From NCBI GenBank assembly GCA_900642245.1, contig CAAAJI010000009.1, positions 581,025 through 645,024 on the forward strand: DNA of 64,000 nucleotides, read 5' to 3'. Numbering within the stretch: the first letter of the stretch is position 1; every line of letters starts with the position of its first letter. This stretch comes from Fragilaria radians (Eukaryota > Bacillariophyta > Fragilariophyceae > Fragilariales > Fragilariaceae). Below, one piece after another: positions 56,349 to 64,000 of this stretch. The position numbers were made by a program, and so were the translations under genes. The notes beneath the pieces are model-generated. The model was not told the DNA's origin. It saw only the letters and a program-made list of their open reading frames with translations, and searched no databases.

Positions 56349-57330
56349 AATACCCTTTAGTACCCAGGAAAAAATAGAACAGAAGAAACCTATGTGCAAA
56401 CATGCCCAAATTGGCAAAGAAACAATCATAAAGTAAAAAAATATGGATGGTTACCACCAAAAGCTAGCCCTTGGGACAAATGTGTATTGACTTAATAGGA
56501 CCATACAAATCCAGAGAAAAGGAAAAAGAGAATCTCACCTGCAAATGTGTCACAATGATTGACCCAGCAACTAGTTGGTTTGAAATCCACCAGTACAATG
56601 ATAAAATGTCTTGAGCTGTAGCCAACAAATCCAAATAAGAATGGTTCTCAAGATATCCATGGCCAATACAGATAGCTTATGGCAGAGGTAGTGAGCTTAT
56701 AGGCAAAGACTTCCAGTCAATGATAAAAATAATTATGGAATAAAAGGAAAACCAATAACGGTTAGAAACCCACAAGCAAATGCACTTGTGGAGAGAGTTC
56801 ATCTAGTCATTGAAACAATCATCCAAACATTCAAGATAGAAAGTAACTATCTTGATGAAGATGATCATTGGAAAGGAATCTTAAGTGCAACTGCTTTGCA
56901 GTTAGAGCCACCTTGCATACGAGTCTTCAAAGTACCCCAGGACAGCTTGTGCTTGGAAGAGATAAGATATTTAACAATCAAAAGATTGCCAACTGAGAAT
57001 ATATTATACAAAGAAAATAATGTAAAATAGATCTCAATAATAAAAGAGAGAATTCCAAGCGTCAGCAACATGTCTACCGTGTAGGGGACAAAGTGCTATT
57101 AAATAGAGGGACAGAGAACAAGTATGAATCTCCGTACATAGGTCAATTGAATATCATGCAAGTCAATGACAATGGGACAGTACCCCTTAAAGTAAATGCT
57201 GTGGAAGACACTTATAACATATGAAGAATAATACCTTACCATACGGCTCCTGACCATGATCAAAGGGGAGAATGCAATATGCGGACTGCAAAGAATACAA
57301 GGAAACATATTAGTGAGGTTTGAACCCACT
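56349..57330 (+). pseudogene. Ty3/gypsy integrase relic (right part of split element)
   Basis: Fragments in changing frames: KKYGWLPPKASPWDKC, CIDLIGPYKSREKEKE, MIDPATSWFEIHQYND, then KPITVRNPQANALVERVHLV and IETIIQTFKIESNYLDEDDH, and later EDTYN and YHTAP-like ends. These are the zinc-binding end, core and C-terminus of a gypsy integrase. Stops and frameshifts are many, so this element is old, which agrees with it being the host of the younger copia insertion. Confidence 0.82.
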
Positions 57331-58565
57331 AACCTCAGTATAGTTTACCTTAAGAATTACTTAAGGAAAATCAACACGTAAACCTCTGTTTCAGATCATT
57401 TCAAGGATATCACATCCATTGCAGCCCTCCAGCTGCGTTTTCATTGAAATTTTCTTGGCTAGCCCAGCTAGCACGGATTTTCTTTGTGCGCATCTTGCAA
57501 TTTGAATTGCAAGGAAGGCACTCAGGTCCCCCTCATTTCTCTTGAATTGTGAAAGGTATAGAAAGAATGGTAAACTATGTAACTTATTGTAGATTTAGAT
57601 GAGTAAATATAAGAAAATTGTTTCTAGTATAATTTACTATGTACTAGCAATAACTTGGACGTCTCCAGTATCTGTACACCCACACATCTCCTAGTCTTAG
57701 TCACCCATTGTAGTATTGCTAGACTGTATTGCTTACAACGTATAGCATTAGGCATTACCTTAATGAAATTAACTCAAGGTAATTCAAGGCATCGGGTTCT
57801 AATCCAAATTAAAAATCATCCTCTTACTCTCAGTTTAGTAATTATTTTTCTCCTACAAGTCAAAAGATGAAAAGAAAAATTGTGAATATCCAGCAGAGCT
57901 TAGTCTCGTAATCAGTCAAAATGCAAAGGAGAACTATCTTGTCAAGATGCAAATATTTTAGAATTGATCTCCAATGAGACACAATTCAATAAATTAGAGA
58001 AGAAAACATAAATAAATGTGTGTCCAAAAATATGAGCTTTTAAACTAAATTTTTGTTCAATTCAATTGCAACTCAAATTCCACACATAAGTGTAAACTGT
58101 CAGATGCACTCACAAACTATCTGTGCAGAAAGCCCAAGTACTTTATCATAGCATGGTACCATATTGCATTGTTGACTTTTGCAACATACACCATGTTTAT
58201 AGACAGTTTGAATATAATAAAAGTGAAGAATACAGACAGACAGATGGGAAGTTTCTACATTGAGATTTTTGCCCCTTTTTTTCTGAATTAATTCTAGCTG
58301 TCAATTTGACAAAAACGTAAAAAAAACGAAATTTCAACACTAGCATCCTAGTATGTTTTCCATGGTGATGATTTCCGGCGCAACGTTATATCAAATGATG
58401 AAAAAAATGGCATCCAACAATAGAGCATGAGAAAGTACTAACCCTTTCAATCATGACAGGTGTTAGATCTTTAACAGAAAAGAAGTGCAGAGCCAAAGCA
58501 AACTTACTTTGACTCCAAATTAGTATCTTGATGCATTCCTCCTGTAAATATTGTAATGAAACGGA

Positions 58566-58747
58566 ACCGGATGGGGAAAATTAGGAATAACTTTATATTA
58601 AATTGGCATCCGGTCCCCCGTACGAAAATGTACAAGTAGCAAATCTCGACACAATATCTACATACGACGATGGTATGAAATGAACAAAATTGGAGATGGA
58701 CCGGATGTCAATGCTGCTTCACTAAAACCCTACAGGACCGGATGCCA
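58566..58747. promoter_or_regulatory. Cluster of ACCGGATG sites
   Basis: Four copies of the 8-mer within 180 bp: plus strand at 58566, 58700 and 58737, minus strand (CATCCGGT) at 58607. The copies at 58604-58616 and 58735-58747 extend to a perfect 13-bp inverted repeat (TGGCATCCGGTCC). The cluster lies 360-550 bp upstream of the protease ATG. A transcription-factor site cluster or a small inverted-repeat element are both possible. Confidence 0.45.
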
Positions 58748-58874
58748 CTAAATTGGTACCAAATGTATGAAGTAAAAGTATCCAGTAATGAGAAAGTTTA
58801 TATACATTTCGGGTGACTTCCATAGGACAAGATTACAAGGAGGATGACACATGGACGGAGGTTTTACCTAGCCG

Positions 58875-58897
58875 TGCATTCACGGCCCGTGAATGCA
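58875..58897. promoter_or_regulatory. 23-nt inverted repeat
   Basis: TGCATTCACGG and CCGTGAATGCA are exact reverse complements flanking a single C. It lies about 215 bp upstream of the trypsin-like gene's ATG. The form is that of a dimeric regulator site. Its function is inferred only from shape and position. Confidence 0.5.
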
Positions 58898-59013
58898 AAA
58901 TTCAGTGAAGTGCCAGTAGAATAAATGAACGGAGAAGGAAGTTCATTTTATGAATAATTATCTGGCTTTAAAGCAAGACAGTCATACGTTTCATTCTAAC
59001 TGCTTGTATTGAA

Positions 59014-59069
59014 TTGTTGTCTTACAGACACATTGACGTGTTATATTGTTGTCTTATAGGCACATCGAC
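59014..59069 (+). repeat. Short tandem duplication before protease
   Basis: TTGTTGTCTTACAGACACAT (59014) recurs 32 bp later as TTGTTGTCTTATAGGCACAT (59046). Both copies resemble intron 3' ends (CTTACAG, CTTATAG), so alternative acceptors for an untranslated leader exon are conceivable. Confidence 0.6.
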
Positions 59070-59110
59070 CAAGCAGGTAAGTGTACATTTAACATCGACA
59101 GGCTTTATTG

Positions 59111-59983
59111 ATGGTGATTGCGATCTTTGCGCAAGCTAGGTTCATCTGGACTTGTCTGGTCCTTGTCATGATGAGCTCAGCATCAGAACATGACAAAAGA
59201 GAGTTGGATAGTCGTATTGTAGGTGGGGGGGTCGCAAATCCGACCCGTTACCCTTATTATACATATGTTTTGATTAAGCGAAGGAAAGTAGGTTCAACAA
59301 CGTATGAGGATTTTGTTTGCGGAGGCTCCCTAATAGCTCAAGATGTTGTTTTGACAGCAGCTCATTGTATTGTTGCCAGTCCACCGATCGTTGATGTTAC
59401 CGTGAAGGTGAACTATACGAGTGATGTTTACACCACTGGTTACGAATATTCTCGAAAGGCCACCAAACGTATCCCACATCCAAATTACAACCCAGATACC
59501 TCTTTGGCTGACCTCGCTATACTTATTTTGGGCAGGCCGGTCAACGTAGTGCCACTGATTAAACTCAACAAAGTCTTGAGCTCACCAAAGAATGGTCAAT
59601 CATTGAGCGCAATTGGCTTTGGCTTCATTGACAATGAGGAAAATTTTCCAGATAATCTAATGGAAGTTTCAGTACCGAAAGTTTCCCAGAAAGATTGCAA
59701 AGATGACTGGGATGGCTTTTATGACATTAATGAATCAGCAATGATTTGTGCTGCTTCCCCTCAAGGTGGCAAAGATGTTTGCGGCGGTGACTCAGGAGGT
59801 CCATTATTGATCCGAGGCAAAAAAGCGAATGAAGATATCCAAGTTGGTGTTGTTTCATTTGGACCAACTAACCCGTGTGGTTTTCCTGGCCTTGCTGGTG
59901 TGTACACTCGAGTGTCCAACTATTTTAGTTGGATTCAAAATGTGATTTGTCAACATAGTAAATATAAGCCATCAACATGTTAG
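59111..59983 (+). CDS. Secreted trypsin-like serine protease (S1)
   Basis: A 290-residue chymotrypsin-fold endopeptidase. The signal peptide spans roughly residues 1-25 (ARFIWTCLVLVMMSSAS). A short propeptide and the activation site R-IVGG (R35, 36-39) follow. The catalytic triad is His85 (TAAHC), Asp134 (DLAIL) and Ser228 (GDSGGP). Asp222, six residues before the catalytic serine (DVCGGDS), fixes trypsin-type Arg/Lys specificity. Cys pairs such as VCGGSL...AAHC and the GVYTRVSNYFSWI C-terminal helix are standard. I use the ATG at 59111 because the preceding codon is TTG. After the TAG (59981-59983) the same frame continues with a Thr/Pro-rich linker (see findings), so this form may be truncated from a longer multidomain protease. 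Confidence 0.95.
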   Translation: MVIAIFAQARFIWTCLVLVMMSSASEHDKRELDSRIVGGGVANPTRYPYYTYVLIKRRKVGSTTYEDFVCGGSLIAQDVVLTAAHCIVASPPIVDVTVKVNYTSDVYTTGYEYSRKATKRIPHPNYNPDTSLADLAILILGRPVNVVPLIKLNKVLSSPKNGQSLSAIGFGFIDNEENFPDNLMEVSVPKVSQKDCKDDWDGFYDINESAMICAASPQGGKDVCGGDSGGPLLIRGKKANEDIQVGVVSFGPTNPCGFPGLAGVYTRVSNYFSWIQNVICQHSKYKPSTC

Positions 59984-60760
59984 ACGAGTAAACGTGTGCC
60001 AGCAAAGAAACCTACAGCTTCTCCAACGCATCCACCTACAAGGCTCCAAGTGAATCTCCCGTTGGCCCTGTTTAGTCACCCGCTGTATGTCAACGTACAA
60101 TTTTATCTTTTTTTGTCATGTTCTTGTTATCAATTTATAGGTTTGTTCTGCTGCTCTAATTCTTAATCTAAAGTTGTATCTCAATAACTCCAATAATTCA
60201 AATTTAGCTATACTGTGGCTACAAGATTTTAATCTTGAAGTGCTAATGTGTTGAAAGATGATATCCTTTCATTTTCAATTACTCTCTTGTAAGCAAGTTA
60301 TAACCCTTAAAACGTTTTTTGTGGTGTAAGTGAAAATCATTAAAGTTCTTTGTTACAGGAAGATTAGTTCCTTAACTTTTAATTTACTGATAAAGGGTAT
60401 TTTTTCCAAGATATTCAATCAATGTGTAAAATAGAGCATTCAAATGTCAAAATTATCTTTCACCATTGTTATCATTGACTTTATATCAATGATTGTCAAT
60501 CTTCAGTTTTGCATCGTCATTGTTTCTGAACTCTCCTCATCAACAACTACCAAAAAAACCTTCCTAAAGAAATGAAGGACCCTTCCAATCCATTGCTTGG
60601 TCATCATGTGACCTTGCTATTGACCATTTAACAATGCATTGAGCCTACCAACAAAATATTGATGGGAACAGCCAAATCTCGATTCAAAATGATGACAGAG
60701 AGATAAAGAAAGATTACTTCTTGTGTGTGAACATCGGCATTTTGTCTCAAGACAAAACAA

Positions 60761-60946
60761 TTGTGTGATGATTCAACCGGAAAAGGTTGCTGTATTTGCA
60801 AAGAAGGGTGGAAAGGATCAAGGTGTCAGGAATTAGTTGATGAGCCTCTACCCATTCTCCCTACTAGAATGCCCACTTTTTCCCGTGCTGATGGTAGTTG
60901 CACTGAGAGCAGTCATTGTGCTAGGGCCAATTCTTATTGCTTTTAA
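60761..60946 (+). pseudogene. EGF-like and Cys-rich fragment
   Basis: A 61-codon open stretch reads GKGCCICKEGWKGSRCQ, the C-terminal half of an EGF-like module. A Pro/Thr linker (PLPILPTRMPTFS) and a second Cys-rich start (CTESSHCARANSYC) follow before the stop. No signal peptide or upstream half of the EGF module is found. It may be a leftover exon of a longer form of the upstream protease or a separate broken gene. Confidence 0.35.
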
Positions 60947-61114
60947 GGTCTATTTTGATGTGACTCTGACTTTATTTCCCGGGTTAGGGGATGGCCATGC
61001 TAGGCGTAAGTGATCAGGAATTACGATGAGTTACTTAACGCACATGATCGCTGGCAGGAAGAGATAAGCAACAACGTGCAATGGGAGGAAAATCACTAGA
61101 TGGTTAGTGACAAG

Positions 61115-61186
61115 CAGTAGAAGTGGGACTTGACCCACGAGGGCACAGAAAAGATGATTTTCTGTAACCACTACAGCAATTGCCAA
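61115..61186 (-). pseudogene. tRNA-like relic
   Basis: Minus-strand pieces in tRNA order: an A-box-like TTGCTGTAGTGGTTA, a 7-bp stem with a 7-nt loop (ACAGAAA-ATCATCT-TTTCTGT, anticodon position CAT), and a T-arm-like GTGGG-TCAAGT-CCCAC with a 6-nt loop where 7 is standard. The acceptor stem does not pair. It is a degenerate tRNA or the head of a tRNA-derived SINE, not a working gene. Confidence 0.35.
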
Positions 61187-61399
61187 TTGCTGCTGACTCC
61201 TGTCATTCTAACTTAGATGCCACTATCCATAATTTTAGTAGTTGTACAGTAGTACTTGTAGACTGATATTTATTGGTGCTCTTATTATGATATGTCGACT
61301 CTATCTATTTCTTATACTGTAGATGGAGGCCTGGCGTCATTCCTGGGTATCCTCATAGGCATTTATGCTGTGCCAATTGAAGTTGCCTTATTCTGAGAT

Positions 61400-62110
61400 G
61401 CAGTAGATGGTTTGGCTTTGCATTTTGATGGATCATGAATCACCCACATACCTCTTTTCTTGGTGTTTTTGTTTGATGGTTAACACACCAATAGAAATTC
61501 TTGTTTTTAAAAGTGTTTGTTCTTGACTCTCCTGGCCTGGGAGGAACTTATTTGCATGCTTGTTCTGCTGCATATGGATCGAATTTTGTATTACTCTTTG
61601 CTCCATTGTTCTTCTCTGCTGTTTGGGATTTTGCTGACTTGTTTGCAGATTTTGATGGTTTTGTTTGTTTTGGAATACCATTGATGTGTGGCCTGATGTT
61701 CTTGAGTTGAGCTGTGAGTGCAAGGAGCTGTTGCTCTTCATGAGTAGGCTTTCCCCAGGCACCATTGTTATTTCTATCTGTCCAAAAATGTGCAGCAAAT
61801 CTCATTACCTGTTCCAAATCCCTACCCGGATCATTATAATGCATTATCTTGTTGTGCTTCTCCTGCATCTGTCTTACAAAAAGCTTGTCAGGGGCGGCCT
61901 CATATCCCTTCATCAGGTTGATTAAAGGTCTTGGTTGTTCATGACTGTCCCACACTTTCTAGCTCATTTATCAATGTCCTGATGCGCTCATTAAAATTAC
62001 TTGTGTTTCCTTCAGCCAGTTTCATGATGGAAGGCAAGTCACTAAACTTTGTCTGACTAATTAAATTAATAGTATTCACAGCATTCATCTTAATGGAATA
62101 TCTCATGATC
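61400..62110 (-). pseudogene. Ty1/copia gag relic
   Basis: Reading right to left on the minus strand: MNAVNTINLISQTKFSDLPS, GNTSNFNERIRTLINELESV, frame break, WDSHEQPRPLINLMKGYEAA, QMQEKHNKIMHYNDPG, then a Lys/Gln-rich tract and FYWCVNH...VIHDPSKCK. The last part matches the unusual C/H metal-binding motif of some diatom copia Gag proteins. At least two frame changes and a stop are present. No LTRs or pol are seen nearby. Confidence 0.6.
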
Positions 62111-62186
62111 TAACGATCCAATTTCGATGACTCAACGACAGTTGTGCTCCTTAGACCCTACAGATGATACAAACGAAAATGGCTGA

Positions 62187-62356
62187 CGGATGAGAATGGT
62201 GTGAAAAAATAAAAATAAACCTACGTAGAAGCGTAGTAGTGGCACCCGATACAAGTTGAGTAGAAAAACATACCAGAAAATAGCACCCGATGCAACACCT
62301 GATGTAGGAAGTAAAAATAAAACATTTTATGTTCAATTCTGAAGACTTCCTTAGGG
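62187..62356 (+). repeat. GCACCCGATGCAA-bearing repeat, copy 1
   Basis: From GATGAGAATGGTGTGAAA to GACTTCCTTAGGG. It contains two GCACCCGAT motifs (GCACCCGATACAA, GCACCCGATGCAA). The left edge is shorter than in copies 2 and 3. Confidence 0.85.
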
Positions 62357-62613
62357 AATGTACCAAGGTGCTTAAGTATTGTGAAGAAATAGGTATGAAC
62401 AAAAGTACAAATCATAAATGCCTAGTAGAATGGAATGATATCAATAAATCACAGTCATGGGTTGATTTCTTTACGCTAAGTCTCAGTAACCCCACCCGTT
62501 TATCTCATAAAATTTTCCTCAAACAATCCCACATTTGATAGTTTCACCAGTATTATCTAATTGGAATCTCAACAACCTGGATTTAGAGTCACTTACTTAA
62601 AACATATTTTTAA

Positions 62614-62814
62614 TGTGTAGAGCCTCATATTCCAAGGAATGTGATTTGGATCAGAATGGTGTGAAAAGATAAAACTAAATCTATGAAGAAGCATAGTATT
62701 GGCACCCGATGCAATTTGAGTAGAAAAACATACCAGAAATAGCACCCGATGTATAAAGTAAAAATATATGTCTATGAAAACATTTTATGTTCAATTTTGA
62801 AGACTTCCTTAGGG
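62614..62814 (+). repeat. GCACCCGATGCAA-bearing repeat, copy 2
   Basis: From TGTGTAGAGCCTCATATTCC to GACTTCCTTAGGG, with two motif copies and the segment AAAATATATGTCTATGAAAAC absent from copy 1. Confidence 0.85.
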
Positions 62815-63073
62815 GTTAGACGTGATGGAGGTGTTTTGGCATCAACCTCCACTCATTTTTGGTCTGTGTAGCAGTACAAAAAATTGTTTGATATTTAGTA
62901 CGAGATCGTATGTTTAAATTTGATGCACCGCATTTTTTCGAAAGAAAAACTGTTCCCAAAATGAGAATGTTGCTCATGACAACTTTTTTAAAAGACTCAC
63001 TCTAAGGAAACATGAAGGTTGTTAGTGTAATACATCAGAAACGAATCAATATGGCTTGTTGGATGTCAAGCAA

Positions 63074-63305
63074 TGTGTAGAGTCTCATATTCCAAGGAAT
63101 GTGGTTCGGATGAGAATGGTGTGAAAAGATAAAAATAAATCTATGTAGAATATTCGCACCCGATGCAATTTGAGTAGAAAAGCACACCAGAAAATAGCGC
63201 CCGATGCAAAAAATGTTGCACCCGATGCAAGAAACGTAACACCCAATGTAGGAAGTAAAAATATATGGCTATGAAAACATTTTATGTTCAATGACTTCCT
63301 TAGGG
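63074..63305 (+). repeat. GCACCCGATGCAA-bearing repeat, copy 3
   Basis: From TGTGTAGAGTCTCATATTCC to GACTTCCTTAGGG. It has three to four motif copies (GCACCCGATGCAA, GCGCCCGATGCAA, GCACCCGATGCAA, CACCCAATG), so the internal motif varies in number between copies. Confidence 0.85.
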
Positions 63306-64000
63306 GCGGTTGAACAATGGACAGGAACGTTCCCAAGGCTATTATGGTGAAGGAATGTTGCAAAATGGCAAACTGATTGCCGCGTGCTTCAATTAACTGC
63401 TTTTAAATGCATCATATGTCAAAAAGAGAGCTGTAATTTTTCCTACAATGTTAATTTCCTGGAGGATACAACTGGGTGGATAGCTATGTTTGAAAATTGC
63501 AAATTTGAATCCGTCATTGTGAGCAAAGCAAGAAAAGGAAACCATTCCATGCAGAGGACAAGGAGTTGGATCTATTGAAAATACACATGACATGTCAGGA
63601 ATGTGTAACAATGCACTATAATCTCACCAAATAGATACAGAATTGATAAGTCACTGTGCACATAGCATAACATTATTAGGGCAATTGTAATCCTTTTACA
63701 ACATGCTAAACAATAAGTACACAGTAATGAAGGTACTTCGGCCAAGATAAAAATAAAGAATTAACTGCAATTTCATTTGGCCTTCATACATCAAATGCTT
63801 CCTTGAGCTAAAAATCATGTAAGTTCAAGTTCAAGTTTAACACTTGCAACTACCAGTGAAGAATACTCCTTAGCAAATCAGCACGCATTAAGTGCAACAA
63901 TTAGCTGAAGATAACGAAACAAGAAAGAAGACTTTCCGGTCTTCTTTTTTATTTCTGAAGATAACAATCCTTAAGTATCAGGCTATCAAGTCTTAAAATG

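Larger units (their letters stand above)
57331..59110. other. Intergenic with possible protease promoter elements
   Basis: No gene is recognised between the gypsy relic and the trypsin-like gene. The 3' 550 bp contain repeated ACCGGATG sites, a 23-nt inverted repeat and a short tandem duplication, given as separate entries. Confidence 0.5.
59984..61430. other. Downstream of protease: linker remnant, EGF-like piece, tRNA-like relic
   Basis: Immediately after the protease stop, the same frame reads VPAKKPTASPTHPPTRLQV (to about 60060). After ~0.7 kb of AT-rich DNA an EGF-like piece appears at 60761, and a tRNA-like relic at ~61115. No complete gene is seen. Confidence 0.5.
62111..64000. other. 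Repeat-rich tail of window
   Basis: Contains three copies of a dispersed repeat (next entries) separated by AT-rich filler. Short ORFs such as 62329-62538 begin inside the repeat and show no domain. I recognise no gene up to the window end. Confidence 0.5.

Noticed and set aside
59077..59101. GTAAGT...CGACAG as an intron before the protease.
   Set aside because: About 25 bp is below a workable intron length, and the ATG is downstream anyway.
1..64000. CRISPR arrays, operons, ribosome binding sites.
   Set aside because: The window is clearly eukaryotic nuclear DNA with spliceosomal introns, and no regularly spaced array is present.

Overview
This is a 64 kb piece of a eukaryotic nuclear genome, most likely from a diatom or a close stramenopile relative. 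The evidence is compact genes with few, short GT-AG introns (59-180 bp), AT-rich intergenic DNA, a leucine-rich-repeat protein whose membrane segment precedes the repeats, a dephospho-CoA kinase with a signal-plus-transit-like leader, Ty1/copia and Ty3/gypsy elements of the kind common in diatoms, and a trypsin followed by a Thr/Pro linker. The organism call is an inference from gene style. There is one 20-base assembly gap (N run, 23236-23255).

Layout. 0.4-2.0 kb: V-ATPase subunit B (-). 2-6 kb: mostly non-coding, with a decayed copia RNase H piece near 3.8 kb. 6-7 kb: orphan acidic protein (+). 8.5-10.3 kb: duplicated 4+4-TM membrane protein with a Ser/Tyr-rich tail (-). 11.3-11.9 kb: ribosomal protein L27e (+), with a 13-nt coding first exon. 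12.2-14.2 kb: LRR membrane protein (-). 15.9-16.8 kb: beta-hydroxyacid dehydrogenase (-). 18.9-21.9 kb: a long fusion (-) of an inositol-phosphate-synthase-like region, a PfkB sugar kinase and an HMG box lying inside the kinase fold. 22-26 kb: gene-free duplicated DNA around the gap. 26.4-27.4 kb: F-box protein (+). 28.4-30.1 kb: single-chain FetB-FetA/STAR2-STAR1-type ABC transporter (-).

31-45 kb is a dense housekeeping block: tRNA adenosine deaminase Tad1/ADAT1 (+), a small OB-fold plus winged-helix protein (-), dephospho-CoA kinase (+), Pelota (-), diphthamide-pathway DPH7 (+) and a USP-type deubiquitinase (+) with a one-base reading-frame break. Then come a 905-residue type II membrane protein with an SGNH-like motif (-) and the Golgi Qa-SNARE syntaxin 5 (+). 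Translation and its quality control are well represented (L27e, Tad1, Pelota, DPH7), but the genes are scattered on both strands and form no obvious operon-like unit.

48-64 kb is repeat-rich. Old Ty3/gypsy fragments occur at 48.4 and 51.7-57.3 kb. The latter is split by a young Ty1/copia insertion (52316-56348) with identical 200-bp LTRs and a target-site duplication, yet disrupted coding capacity. A secreted trypsin-like protease (59.1-60.0 kb) follows, with an unusual promoter region and a Thr/Pro linker beyond its stop codon. After it come an EGF-like fragment, a tRNA-like relic, a copia gag relic (-), and three copies of a ~170-230-bp repeat carrying variable numbers of a short GCACCCGATGCAA motif.

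The most unusual items are the synthase-like/PfkB/HMG fusion, the fused FetAB transporter, the nested young-but-broken copia element, and the protease locus.
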